Shown here: one piece after another, positions 55,024 through 63,946 of the stretch | Layout: each line of letters starts with the position of its first letter | How positions within the stretch are numbered: the stretch's first letter is position 1 | Assembly (NCBI GenBank): GCA_947173485.1 | Contig: CAMWFH010000002.1 | Span: 1 to 64,000, forward strand | DNA length: 64,000 nucleotides | Reading direction: 5' to 3' | Source of the DNA: an uncultured Clostridia bacterium | GTDB taxonomy: Bacteria; Bacillota; Clostridia; Oscillospirales; Oscillospiraceae | Made by a program: the position numbers and the translations under genes | Notes under the pieces: generated by a model | What the model was told of the DNA's origin: nothing | Database searches by the model: none | Seen by the model: the letters and a program-made list of their open reading frames with translations, nothing else

Positions 55024-55742
55024 CAGATATCGGCCTGGTCCGGCGGGACAACCAGGACTCCTACCGCATCCTGCCCTGCCCGGAGGCGGGGAGCCTGATC
55101 GCAGTGGTCTGCGACGGCATGGGCGGGGTCCAGGGGGGCAGTGTGGCCAGTGCCACCGCCGCGGAGGTGTTCGTCCGGGAGGTGCAGGCCAACCTGCGCT
55201 CCGATATGTCCCCGGAGCAGATCCGGCAGGTGGCCTCCTATGCCGCCGCCGTGGCCAATCGGGCCATCCGGGAGCGGGCGGAGGCGGAGCCGGCCTACCG
55301 GGGCATGGGGACCACTCTGGTGTCCGCGGTCAGCTACCACGGCGGGGCGGTGATCTCCAACGTGGGGGACAGCCGGGCCTACTTTATCGGGGCGGCGGGC
55401 ATCCGCCGGGTGAGCAAGGACCACTCCTTGGTAGAGCGGCTGGTGGACCTGGGCGATATCACTGAGGAGGAGGCCCGCCGCCACCCCAAGCGCAATTACA
55501 TCACCCGGGCCCTGGGCCCGGAGGAGCATCCCCTCTGTGACGGCTTCCTGGTGCCGATGGAGGCGGGCGAGTACATCCTGCTGTGTACCGACGGGCTGGT
55601 GGGGACGGTGACGGACCAGGAGATGTTCCACGAGGTCTGGGAGACCGGCGACCCGGCCGGCAGTCTGGTGCGGCTGCTGGGGCTCTCCAAGCGGCGGGGC
55701 GCGCCGGATAATGTGACCGCGGTCCTGCTGCGGATGGAGTGA
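55005..55742 (+). CDS. prpC: PP2C-type Ser/Thr phosphatase, 245 aa
   Basis: Dephosphorylates targets of the PASTA kinase next to it. Metal-binding motifs: GLVRRDNQDSY (about 9), VCDGMGGVQGG (about 33), SNVGDSRAYFIG (about 118) and GAPDNVTAVLL (about 230). Its start overlaps rlmN by 19 bases and it ends 11 bases before prkC. This pairing is conserved in Firmicutes. Confidence 0.95.
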   Translation: MQVWGLTDIGLVRRDNQDSYRILPCPEAGSLIAVVCDGMGGVQGGSVASATAAEVFVREVQANLRSDMSPEQIRQVASYAAAVANRAIRERAEAEPAYRGMGTTLVSAVSYHGGAVISNVGDSRAYFIGAAGIRRVSKDHSLVERLVDLGDITEEEARRHPKRNYITRALGPEEHPLCDGFLVPMEAGEYILLCTDGLVGTVTDQEMFHEVWETGDPAGSLVRLLGLSKRRGAPDNVTAVLLRME

Positions 55743-55753
55743 GGGGGTGTGGT

Positions 55754-57544
55754 ATGGAGAATTACATCGGAAAACTGCTGGACAACCGGTACGAGATCCA
55801 GGAGGTGATCGGCACCGGCGGGATGGCGGTGGTGTTCAAGGCCCAGTGCCATCTTCTCAACCGGCCCGTGGCCATCAAGGTGCTGAAGTCCGATCTGGCC
55901 GACGATGCCGACTTCCGCCGCCGGTTCCATGACGAGGCTCAGGCGGTGGCCCAGCTGTCCCACCCCAATATCGTGGCGGTCTACGACGTGTCCCGTGGGG
56001 GCGAGATGGAGTACCTGGTGATGGAGCTGATCGATGGGATCACCCTGAAGCAGTACATGGCCCGCCGGGGCAAGCTGAACTGGCAGGAGTGCCTCCACTT
56101 CATCACCCAGGTGATGAAGGGCCTGAGCCACGCCCACAGCCGGGGCATCGTCCACCGGGACATCAAGCCCCACAACATCATGATCCTCCGGGACGGCAGC
56201 GTGAAGGTGGCCGACTTCGGCATCGCCTGCCTGGTGGCCAATGGCCAGGACGGGGACGGCCAGGAGACCCTGGGGAGCGTCCACTATATCTCCCCGGAGC
56301 AGGCCAAGGGGGAGCGGACCGATGAGCGCAGCGATATCTACTCCGCCGGCGTGGTGCTGTATGAGATGCTGACGGACCGGCTGCCCTTCGAGGGAGAGAC
56401 CCCGGTGTCCGTCGCCATCCAGCACTTCTCCGCGGTGCCCCTGCGGCCCAGGGAGATCGACCCGGAGATCCCGGAGGCCCTGGAGAAGATCTGCATGAAG
56501 GCCATGGCCCCAGGGCTGGACCAGCGCTACGGCAGCGCCGACGAGATGCTCCGGGACCTGGAGGAGTTCCGAAAGAACCCGGAGGTGGAGCTGGCCTACG
56601 ACCTGTCGGAGCTGCGGGTCCAGGTCACGGACGAGCCCACCCAGAACATCAAGGCCAAGGAGCTCCACAGCACGGCGGAGCGGCGCTACCGCTACGAGGA
56701 TGAGGACGCGCCTATGGCGGGGTGGAAGAAGCTGCTGCTGGCGCTGGCGGTGCTGGCGGTGGGCATCGGGATGGTCTATGGGCTGTACCAGTTCATCCTG
56801 GCCAGCTTCGCCCGGGAGCCGGTGCCGGAGTATATCGTGCCGGATGTGATGGGGCACACCATCGAGGAGGCCATGGCCCTGCCGGAGGTGGCGGGGGTGT
56901 TCACCATCGAGGAGGTGGGGGGGCGGCCCAGCGAGGAGTACCCGGTGGGGGTGATCCTGGAGCAGGACCCCAAGGCGGAGACCGTCCGAAAGAGCGACCT
57001 CACGATCAGCGTGGTGGTGAGCCAGGGGGGCAAGAGCGTAGCCATGCCGCCGCTGGCGGGGGTCCCCTGGGACGTGGCGGAGCAGATCCTGAAAAATCTG
57101 AAGATGGACCTGAACATCGTCATCCAGGAGGAGCGTTACCACGACACCATGGAGGCCGGGAAGGTCATCATCGCCACGCCCCTGGAGAACGAGCTGCTCT
57201 ATCGGGGGGACACGGTGTCCCTGGTGATCAGCAAGGGGCCGAAGATCGTCCCGGTGACGGTGATCGCCTTCACCACGAAGGAGAAGGACGAGGCGGCGGA
57301 GATGGCCCGGAAGCTGGGGCTGGAGCCGGTCTTTGAGGACCAGGCCGACGAGGAGTACCCCGCCGGGGTGGTGGTGGCCCAGAGCCTGGCGCCGGGAGAC
57401 AGCGTGTCCCCTGGGAGCAAGATCATCCTCTATGTGAGCACCGGCCCGGAGACGCCCCCAGAGACGGACGGTCCCGGCGGTGAACCTGTGGAGCCGGGCG
57501 AGCCCGCAGAGCCGGACAGCGGCGGAGCGCAGGACGATGGCTGA
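55754..57544 (+). CDS. prkC: PASTA Ser/Thr kinase, 596 aa
   Basis: Senses muropeptides/lipid II through PASTA domains. The cytoplasmic kinase is at about 10-270: GTGGMAVVF, Lys42, HRDIKPHN (Asp136), DFG (154-156). A membrane span lies at about 323-342 (LLLALAVLAVGIGMVYGLYQ), then three PASTA repeats (about 355-420, 422-490, 495-565) and an acidic Pro-rich tail. The ATG at 55754 follows GAGGGGGTG. The last 8 bases overlap rsgA. Confidence 0.96.
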   Translation: MENYIGKLLDNRYEIQEVIGTGGMAVVFKAQCHLLNRPVAIKVLKSDLADDADFRRRFHDEAQAVAQLSHPNIVAVYDVSRGGEMEYLVMELIDGITLKQYMARRGKLNWQECLHFITQVMKGLSHAHSRGIVHRDIKPHNIMILRDGSVKVADFGIACLVANGQDGDGQETLGSVHYISPEQAKGERTDERSDIYSAGVVLYEMLTDRLPFEGETPVSVAIQHFSAVPLRPREIDPEIPEALEKICMKAMAPGLDQRYGSADEMLRDLEEFRKNPEVELAYDLSELRVQVTDEPTQNIKAKELHSTAERRYRYEDEDAPMAGWKKLLLALAVLAVGIGMVYGLYQFILASFAREPVPEYIVPDVMGHTIEEAMALPEVAGVFTIEEVGGRPSEEYPVGVILEQDPKAETVRKSDLTISVVVSQGGKSVAMPPLAGVPWDVAEQILKNLKMDLNIVIQEERYHDTMEAGKVIIATPLENELLYRGDTVSLVISKGPKIVPVTVIAFTTKEKDEAAEMARKLGLEPVFEDQADEEYPAGVVVAQSLAPGDSVSPGSKIILYVSTGPETPPETDGPGGEPVEPGEPAEPDSGGAQDDG

Positions 57545-58409
57545 GGGACAGATCGTCAAGGCCCTCAGCGGGTTCTACTATGTAGAGGTCGGTGGAGAAG
57601 TGGTGACCTGCCGGGGCCGGGGGAAGTTCCGAAAGGAGGGCAGGAGCCCTCTGGTGGGGGACTTCGTCACGATTCGGGAGGACCTGGTCTGGGACATCCT
57701 GCCCCGGAAGAACGCCTTTGACCGGCCGGCGGTGGCCAATGTGGACCAGCTGGTGGTCATCGCCTCGGCGGCGATCCCGGTGACGGACCCCTTCCTGATC
57801 GACCGGGTGGCGGCGGTGGCGGCCCTGCGGGAGTGCCCCGTGGTGGTGGTCCTGAACAAGTGGGACCTCTGCCCGGCGGAGGCGCTGCGGGCGGTCTACG
57901 AGCAGGCGGGCTTCACGGTCTGCCCGGCCAGTGCCGTCACGGGGCTGGGGGTGGAGCGGCTGGCTGCGCTGCTGGCGGGAAAGCTCTCAGTGCTGACCGG
58001 GAACTCCGGCGTGGGGAAATCCAGCCTGCTCAACGCCTTGGACCCCCGGCTGGCCCTGGCGGTGGGCGAGGTCAGCCGCAAGCTGGGCCGGGGGCGGCAC
58101 ACCACCCGCCATGTGGAGCGGTTCGCCCTCACGGGGGGCGGGTATGTGATCGACACGCCAGGCTTCTCCTCCTTTGACGGCGCGGAGGCCAACTGGGCAC
58201 TGAAGGAGCAGCTGGCGGAGTGCTTCGTGGAGTTCCGTCCCTATCTGGACCGCTGCCGGTTCGTGGGGTGCAGCCATACGAAGGAGAAGGGCTGCGCCGT
58301 GCTGGCGGCCGTGAAGGCGAGGGAGATCCCCAGGAGCCGGCACCAGAGCTATCTGCGGCTTTTTGAGGAGCTTAGGCGGCTGAAGGACTGGGAGCGGCCA
58401 GAGATCTAG
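57537..58409 (+). CDS. rsgA: ribosome small-subunit GTPase RsgA, 290 aa
   Basis: Late 30S maturation GTPase with permuted G domain. Order: OB fold (about 1-60), G4 LNKWD (about 108), G1 GNSGVGKSSLLNAL (about 159-172), G2 RHTTRH, G3 DTPGFSSF, then a zinc site (CRFVGCSHTKEKGCAV). The start at 57537 lies inside the end of prkC. The next conserved genes (rpe, thiN) usually found here are replaced by a restriction-modification cassette. Confidence 0.95.
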   Translation: MAEGQIVKALSGFYYVEVGGEVVTCRGRGKFRKEGRSPLVGDFVTIREDLVWDILPRKNAFDRPAVANVDQLVVIASAAIPVTDPFLIDRVAAVAALRECPVVVVLNKWDLCPAEALRAVYEQAGFTVCPASAVTGLGVERLAALLAGKLSVLTGNSGVGKSSLLNALDPRLALAVGEVSRKLGRGRHTTRHVERFALTGGGYVIDTPGFSSFDGAEANWALKEQLAECFVEFRPYLDRCRFVGCSHTKEKGCAVLAAVKAREIPRSRHQSYLRLFEELRRLKDWERPEI

Positions 58410-58544
58410 CAGGGGCTGTACTGCTGGAGAGAAGGGCGTGCGATATGAGGCCCCATATGGAGCTTGTTTTTTGCTCTGCGCAAGTATGGCGAGAGATCAC
58501 ATGTATTGAGGAAGAGCTTTGGAAGATCGCAGGGGGATATAAAA

Positions 58545-59453
58545 ATGAATGGACGGGTGCCCCATATCGTTCAATATCAGGGTTCCAAAAGGATCTTGGC
58601 CCCTCAAATATTACAATATATGCCATACAGGTTTGAAAGATTGATCGAGCCCTTTTCAGGCATGGCAGCAATAAGCATTGCAGCAGCTTATGAAGGCCGG
58701 ACAGACCGGTTTGTGATCAATGATATCAACAGGCCGCTGATAGGTATGCTACAGGAGGCCATAGAACATCCTTCCCGGTTGGCCGAAGGATACCGTATGG
58801 TGTGGGAAGAACAGTTCCAATATGGCGAAGACCATGTTCAGCATTTTTATGAAATCAGAGAAAAATTCAATAATGGCGATGTGCGGCCGGCCAATATGCT
58901 ATATTTGCTGGCCAGATGTGTCAAGGGGGCTGTACGATATGGGAAAAACGGAAATTTCAATCAGTCCCCGGACAAGCGCAGGCATGGAACAGATCCGCGA
59001 ACGCTTGCGCCCAATGTTCACGCTGTCTCGCATCTATTGAAAGGGAAGTCCTCGTTCTCTGCGGTCGATTATCACGAGATCTTGGATATGGCAAGACCTG
59101 GTGACTTGGTCTACATGGATCCACCCTATCAGGGCGTGACAAATGTCAGGGATGTTCGGTATGTTGCCGGTGTTCCGTTCGATGAATTTACGCGTGCAGT
59201 AGCAGCTTTGAACAAAAAGAGCGTAGCATATCTGATCAGCTATGATGGGGTGTGCGGAGGGAAAGCGTACGGAGAGGAATTGCCGCAAGAGCTGCATTGT
59301 AAAAAAATACTGCTCAACGCAGGCCTTTCCAGCCAGGCCACATTGTTAGGCAAAAGATCGACAACGTTTGAAGCTCTCTATATCAGCGAAGCATTGATGC
59401 CTGCGTTTGATATGTTTCCTCAGCAGCTCTCTTTGCTGGAGGTGCCCACATGA
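58545..59453 (+). CDS. DNA adenine methyltransferase, D12 (Dam) class, 302 aa
   Basis: Methylates adenine at the site cut by its partner nuclease. The SAM motif FxGxK appears as QYQGSKRILAPQIL (about 9-22), the catalytic motif is YMDPPYQG (about 189-196), and LIEPFSGMAAISIAAAY is motif I-like. ATG 58545 follows AGGGGGAT; the frame is open further upstream without a site. It overlaps the HNH gene by 4 bases. Low GC and codon use unlike rsgA and spoIVA indicate transfer. Confidence 0.92.
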   Translation: MNGRVPHIVQYQGSKRILAPQILQYMPYRFERLIEPFSGMAAISIAAAYEGRTDRFVINDINRPLIGMLQEAIEHPSRLAEGYRMVWEEQFQYGEDHVQHFYEIREKFNNGDVRPANMLYLLARCVKGAVRYGKNGNFNQSPDKRRHGTDPRTLAPNVHAVSHLLKGKSSFSAVDYHEILDMARPGDLVYMDPPYQGVTNVRDVRYVAGVPFDEFTRAVAALNKKSVAYLISYDGVCGGKAYGEELPQELHCKKILLNAGLSSQATLLGKRSTTFEALYISEALMPAFDMFPQQLSLLEVPT

Positions 59454-60160
59454 TGGATCATCCTAAAGACTTTCTTGCCCTGTTGGAGTCGGTGACCGCT
59501 AAACGGCCTCGGACTGTCATACAGCATATCCTGGCGCATGGATATGTCACTTCGCAGGAGCTGAAGGATACCTATGGATATAACCATCCTCCACGGGCGA
59601 TCAGAGACGTTAGAGAATATGGGATACCCATTGTGACATACCGTGTCCCTGGTAAGGATGGGAGAAGTATCGCCGCTTATAAGTTTGGAGATCCCAGCGA
59701 GGCCAAAGATCCTCTGTCAAAGTCATCTGGGAGGACGGCCCTTTCAAAGGCGTTGAAGCAGGCACTGATCGAGATGTATGGGCCCATATGTTTTGTCTAT
59801 CTTGAAAAAATGGATGAGGCAGTGCTGCAAGTCGACCATCGGGTCCCCTATGAGATCGGCGGAGAGTGCGATGAGTACGATGTAGAGCAGTTTATGCTGT
59901 TGAGCCCTTCGGCCAATAGGGCAAAGTCATGGGCATGTGAACACTGTCAAAACTGGGAAAGGAAAGACGCGGATCTTTGCCTGCGCTGCTTTTGGGCCCA
60001 TCCAGAAGATCACGACCATGTGGCAGGGCGTTTTGAAAAAATGATCTCTATCATCTTTACAGGTGATGAAATTGAGGTCTATGATAAGCTGATTCGTTTG
60101 GCGGGAGAAAAAACAGCGCAGGAGACGATAAAAAAGATTTTGCGTGAGTACTTGAGATAA
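59450..60160 (+). CDS. HNH restriction endonuclease, type II, 236 aa
   Basis: Likely cleaves DNA at the site its neighbour methylates. The N-terminus has a winged-helix segment (HGYVTSQELKDTYGYNHPP, about 28-46). The HNH core is VDHRVPYEIGGECDEYD (about 122-138) with NRAKS downstream (about 155), and a four-Cys zinc group CEHCQNW and CLRCFW. The ATG overlaps the methylase stop, so both are co-translated, methylase first. No controller gene is seen. The site recognised cannot be deduced. Confidence 0.88.
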   Translation: MMDHPKDFLALLESVTAKRPRTVIQHILAHGYVTSQELKDTYGYNHPPRAIRDVREYGIPIVTYRVPGKDGRSIAAYKFGDPSEAKDPLSKSSGRTALSKALKQALIEMYGPICFVYLEKMDEAVLQVDHRVPYEIGGECDEYDVEQFMLLSPSANRAKSWACEHCQNWERKDADLCLRCFWAHPEDHDHVAGRFEKMISIIFTGDEIEVYDKLIRLAGEKTAQETIKKILREYLR

Positions 60161-60202
60161 CGGGCCGGAACGTTTAGAGAGCATACATACCATACTGCGG
60201 CC

Positions 60203-60237
60203 AGAGGCGGTGCTGTCAAGGCACCGTCTGCTTTTTT
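60203..60237 (+). terminator. terminator of the restriction-modification cassette
   Basis: GGCGGTGC (60207-60214) pairs with GCACCGTC (60221-60228) and is followed by six T. It isolates the cassette from spoIVA. Confidence 0.8.
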
Positions 60238-60239
60238 GC

Positions 60240-60268
60240 GCATAAACCTGTCCAGGGCGGCATAGGAT
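60240..60268 (+). promoter_or_regulatory. possible SigE-type promoter of spoIVA
   Basis: GCATAAA (60240-60246), a 14-base spacer and CATAGGAT (60261-60268) resemble the SigE form (-35 KMATA, -10 CATACANT). spoIVA is SigE-dependent in B. subtilis. The match is partial. Confidence 0.35.
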
Positions 60269-60312
60269 GGAGCAACATCAGTCAGCCAACTATGGAAAAG
60301 GGGCGGAGGTTT

Positions 60313-61791
60313 ATGACGAACACCAGCATCTATCACGATATCGCGACCCGGACGGAGGGGTCTTTGCTCATCGGGATCCTAGGGCCTGTGCGGACCGGCA
60401 AGTCCACCTTCATCAAGCGGTTCATGGAGACCCAGGTCATCCCCAATATCGACAATATCTACCGCCGGGAGCGGGCCGTGGATGAGCTGCCCCAGAGCGG
60501 TTCCGGCCGGACGATCATGACCGCGGAGCCGAAGTTCGTGCCGGAGGAGGCGGTGACCATCAGCCTGGAGGAGGGGGTGAGCCTCTCGGTCCGGCTGATC
60601 GACAGCGTGGGCTACATGGTGCCGGGGGCCATCGGCCAGACCGAGGACGGCGCGCCCAGGATGGTCATGACCCCCTGGTTCGACCAGGAGATCCCCATGG
60701 CGGAGGCGGCGGAGATCGGCACAAGGAAGGTCATCACGGAACACAGCACCATCGGCATCGTCATCACCACCGATGGGACCATCACCGACATCCCCCGGGA
60801 GGACTACATCGACCCAGAGGACCGGGTGATCCGGGAGCTGAAGGAGCTGGGCAAGCCCTTCATCGTCCTGCTGAACTCCGCCCAGCCCCAGTCGGAGCGG
60901 GCGAAGGCCATCGCCGGGGAGATCGCCGCCAAGCACGGCGTGGGCTGCCTGCCCATCAGCTGCCTGGAGCTGGGGGAGGGGGACATCAAGGAGATCCTGG
61001 CCTCGGTGCTGTATGAGTTCCCCCTCCAGCGGATGGACCTGTTCCTGCCCCCCTGGGTGGACGCACTGCCCATGGACCACCCCATCAAGGCGGGCATCTT
61101 CGCCACCATCCGGGAGAGCGCCGGGGGCTTGCAGCGCATCCGGGAGGCCCGGGGGGCCATCGATGCCATGGCGGGGGCGGAGGCGGTGAGCCAGAGCCGC
61201 CTGCTGGCCATGGACTTAGGGGACGGCACGGTGAGCGTGGCCCTGGACCTGCCCAGGGAGCTGTTCTACCAGACCCTGAGCCAGCAGTCCGGGTTCCAGA
61301 TCGGGGACGACGGGGACCTGATGAGCCTGCTGACGGAGCTGGCCAAGGTGAAGGCGGCCTACGACAAGGTGGCCGGGGCCCTCCAGGAGGTCTACGACAC
61401 GGGCTACGGCATCGTGATGCCCGGCATGGAGGAGCTGGTGCTGGAGGAGCCGGAGATCATGCGGCAGGGGGGCCGGTACGGGGTGAAGCTGAAGGCCAAT
61501 GCCCCCAGCATCCATATGTTCAAGGTGGATATCGAGTCCACCGTCTCGCCCATCGTGGGCAACGAGAAGCAGAGCGAGGACATGGTCAACTACCTGATGG
61601 AGAAGTTCGAGGGGGATACGGCCAAGATCTGGGAGAGCAACATCTTCGGCCGCAGCTTCCACGAGCTGGTGAACGAGGACCTACAGGCGAAATTGCAGCG
61701 GATGCCGGAGGACGCCCGGAAGAAGTTCCGGGACACCCTCCAGAGGATCGTCAACGAGGGGACAGGGGGATTGATCTGCATCATCCTATAG
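60313..61791 (+). CDS. spoIVA: spore morphogenesis ATPase SpoIVA, 492 aa
   Basis: Assembles the basement layer of the spore coat on the forespore. TRTEGSLLIGILGPVRTGKS holds Walker A (GPVRTGKST, about 23-31), then FIKRFMETQVIPNIDNIYRR and ERAVDELPQSGSGRTIMTAE; Walker B region is RLIDSVGYMVPGA. The C-terminus GTGGLICIIL is the SpoIVA ending needed to anchor to SpoVM. The start at 60313 follows GGCGGAGGT. Its presence shows a sporulation programme, relevant to the interrupted sigK. Confidence 0.97.
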   Translation: MTNTSIYHDIATRTEGSLLIGILGPVRTGKSTFIKRFMETQVIPNIDNIYRRERAVDELPQSGSGRTIMTAEPKFVPEEAVTISLEEGVSLSVRLIDSVGYMVPGAIGQTEDGAPRMVMTPWFDQEIPMAEAAEIGTRKVITEHSTIGIVITTDGTITDIPREDYIDPEDRVIRELKELGKPFIVLLNSAQPQSERAKAIAGEIAAKHGVGCLPISCLELGEGDIKEILASVLYEFPLQRMDLFLPPWVDALPMDHPIKAGIFATIRESAGGLQRIREARGAIDAMAGAEAVSQSRLLAMDLGDGTVSVALDLPRELFYQTLSQQSGFQIGDDGDLMSLLTELAKVKAAYDKVAGALQEVYDTGYGIVMPGMEELVLEEPEIMRQGGRYGVKLKANAPSIHMFKVDIESTVSPIVGNEKQSEDMVNYLMEKFEGDTAKIWESNIFGRSFHELVNEDLQAKLQRMPEDARKKFRDTLQRIVNEGTGGLICIIL

Positions 61792-61797
61792 GAGCGT

Positions 61798-61866
61798 TGG
61801 AAAAGGCCCGGAAAGGGCCTTTTCCAATGGGAGTGCAGGGAAAGGCCCTTCCCGGGCCTTTTCCAA
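61798..61866 (+). terminator. two successive similar hairpins
   Basis: GGAAAAGGCCC and GGGCCTTTTCC flank GGAAA at 61798-61826; a second, GGAAAGGCCC and GGGCCTTTTCC, follows at about 61840-61865. The shared arm sequence means copies can also pair with each other. T tracts are short, inside the arms. Confidence 0.6.
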
Positions 61867-61967
61867 GTCGTGCGGATAATTTGGTTGCTTTTTATGCCGG
61901 GAGGTGGTAAAATCGGCCTATACGATCCGTGGCATATGAGACCACGGGAGAGAGGAGCGCAGCAAGT

Positions 61968-63239
61968 ATGATGTACAAGGATATGACGCCGGCGCAGCGG
62001 CGGGAGGAGCATGAAAAGGTCTCGGCCCAGTTCGACGCATGGAAGGGGAAGCATCTCAAGCTGGATATGTCCCGGGGCAAGCCGGGGAAGGAGCAGCTGG
62101 ACCTGGTGTCCGATATCCTGACGGTGCTGACGGACCCGGCCCAGTGCGCCGTGGACGGCATGGACGCCCGGAACTACGGCGAGCTGGGGGGCCTGCCCTG
62201 CGCCAAGCGCTACTTCGCCGAAGTGCTGGGCGTCAAGCCGGAGGAGTGCTTCATCGGCGGCAGCGCCAGCCTGACGCTGATGTATGACGTGATCGCCAAG
62301 GCCTTCACCCATGGCCTGCGCCACAGCGAGAAGCCCTGGTGCAAGCTGGACAAGGTGAAGTTCCTCTGCCCCGCCCCGGGGTACGACCGCCACTTCAAGA
62401 TCACCGAGAGCTTCGGCGTGGAGATGATCACCATCCCCATGACGGAGACCGGGCCGGATATGGACCTGGTGGAGGAGCAGGTGAAGGACCCCGCCGTGAA
62501 GGGGATCTGGTGCGTGCCCAAATACTCCAACCCGGAGGGCATCGTCTACAGCGATGAGACCGTGGACCGCATCGCCCGCCTGAAGCCCGCCGCCCCCGAT
62601 TTCACCATCATGTGGGACAACGCCTACTGCATCCACGAGTTCGACGGGGACTTCCTCCCTTTCCGGGATATCCTGACCCTGTGCCGGGAGGCGGGGAACG
62701 CGGATATGGTGTTCGAGTTCGCCTCCACCTCCAAGGTGACCTTCCCCGGCGCGGGCATCTCCGTCATGGCCTCCAGCGTGGAGAACATCCAGTACATGTC
62801 CAAGCTGATGGGCATCCAGATGATCAGCTACGACAAAGTGAACCAGCTGCGCCATGTGCTGTACCTCAAGGACAAGGACCATACCCTGGCGCTGATGAAG
62901 AAGCACGCGGCGGTGCTGAAGCCCAAGTTCGACGCAGTGGTCACGGCCCTGGAGACGGAGATCGCCCCCCTGGGCATCGCCAAGTTCCGCCGGCCCAAGG
63001 GCGGCTACTTCGTCAGCGTGGACACCCTGCCGGGGCTGGCCAAGCGGACCTTGGCCCTGTGCAAGGAGGCCGGCGTGGTGATGACCGGGGCCGGGGCTAC
63101 CTTCCCCTACGGGGTGGACCCCCAGGACAGCAACATCCGCATCGCCCCCAGCCTGCCGCCGGTGGCGGAGCTGGAGGACGCCATCCAGGTGTTCTGCACC
63201 TGCCTGAAGCTGGCGGCTCTGGAGAGCATGGAGAAGTGA
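61968..63239 (+). CDS. fold-type I aminotransferase (Asp_aminotransf, PF12897-like), 423 aa
   Basis: A PLP enzyme of a group described as aspartate or alanine-type aminotransferases in Clostridia. LDMSRGKPGKEQLDLV is the family N-terminus, CPAPGYDRHF, PKYSNPEG and IMWDNAYCIHEF are conserved, and FASTSKVTFPGAG carries the PLP Lys (about 259). ATG 61968 and 61971 follow GAGAGGAG. The exact amino-acid pair is uncertain. It stands alone between terminators and the flavodoxin-fold gene. Confidence 0.88.
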   Translation: MMYKDMTPAQRREEHEKVSAQFDAWKGKHLKLDMSRGKPGKEQLDLVSDILTVLTDPAQCAVDGMDARNYGELGGLPCAKRYFAEVLGVKPEECFIGGSASLTLMYDVIAKAFTHGLRHSEKPWCKLDKVKFLCPAPGYDRHFKITESFGVEMITIPMTETGPDMDLVEEQVKDPAVKGIWCVPKYSNPEGIVYSDETVDRIARLKPAAPDFTIMWDNAYCIHEFDGDFLPFRDILTLCREAGNADMVFEFASTSKVTFPGAGISVMASSVENIQYMSKLMGIQMISYDKVNQLRHVLYLKDKDHTLALMKKHAAVLKPKFDAVVTALETEIAPLGIAKFRRPKGGYFVSVDTLPGLAKRTLALCKEAGVVMTGAGATFPYGVDPQDSNIRIAPSLPPVAELEDAIQVFCTCLKLAALESMEK

Positions 63240-63272
63240 GCGGGACAAAATAACAGAGAAGGAGCGGTCTTT

Positions 63273-63887
63273 TTGAAGGTACTGTTGATCAACGGGAGCC
63301 CCCATCCCAAGGGGTGTACTTATACGGCCCTGGCGGAGGTGGAGAAGAGCCTCCGGGCCGCCGGCATCGAGACGGAGTGGGCCCAGCTGGGGACGAAGCC
63401 GGTGCGGGGCTGCATCGCCTGCGGCGGCTGCCGGGGGAAGGGGAAGTGCGTCTTTGACGACGACGGCTGCAACGCCCTGGCGGCCCAGATCCAGGGGGCG
63501 GACGGCATCGTGATCGGCTCGCCGGTGTACTATGCCGGCCCCAATGGGGCCCTGTGCGCCCTCCTTGACCGGGTGTTCTACTCCAGCGGCGGCAGGTTCG
63601 ACGGCAAGCTGGGGGCGGCGGCGGTGAGCTGCCGCCGGGGAGGCGCGTCGGCGGCCTTCGACCGGCTGAACAAGTATTTCACCATCTCCAATATGCCAGT
63701 GGTCCCCAGCCAGTATTGGAACTCTATCCATGGCAATGCCCCGGAGCAGGCGGCGCAGGACTTGGAGGGCCTCCAGATCATGCGGACCCTGGGGAGCAAC
63801 ATGGCCTGGCTGCTCCAGCAGCGGGCGGCCGGGGGCCTGCCGGTACCGGAGCGGGAGGCCAGAGCGACCACCAGCTTCATCCGGTAA
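63273..63887 (+). CDS. flavodoxin-fold NADPH-dependent FMN reductase family protein, 204 aa
   Basis: A flavin-binding reductase-like protein. MKVLLINGSPHPKGCTYTAL is the FMN phosphate loop, CIACGGCRGKGKCVFDDDGC has four to five Cys that could bind a metal or Fe-S cluster as in iron-sulfur flavoproteins, and GSPVYYAGPNGALCALLDRV is the FMN-binding second loop. The TTG start at 63273 follows GAAGGAGCGG. It ends before a strong terminator. Electron partner unknown. Confidence 0.9.
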   Translation: MKVLLINGSPHPKGCTYTALAEVEKSLRAAGIETEWAQLGTKPVRGCIACGGCRGKGKCVFDDDGCNALAAQIQGADGIVIGSPVYYAGPNGALCALLDRVFYSSGGRFDGKLGAAAVSCRRGGASAAFDRLNKYFTISNMPVVPSQYWNSIHGNAPEQAAQDLEGLQIMRTLGSNMAWLLQQRAAGGLPVPEREARATTSFIR

Positions 63888-63908
63888 AGGCATACAGGAT
63901 ACGATAGA

Positions 63909-63946
63909 GGCGGCGGGAGCCTATCAAAAAGCTCCCGCCGCCTTTT
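63909..63946 (+). terminator. intrinsic terminator
   Basis: GGCGGCGGGAGC (63909-63920) pairs with GCTCCCGCCGCC (63931-63942), followed by TTTT. The remaining 54 bases to the window edge hold no visible complete gene. Confidence 0.9.

Noticed and set aside
55496..57559. A 687-residue minus-strand frame antisense to prpC-prkC
   Set aside because: Both sense genes carry complete catalytic motifs; the antisense product is a composition artefact.
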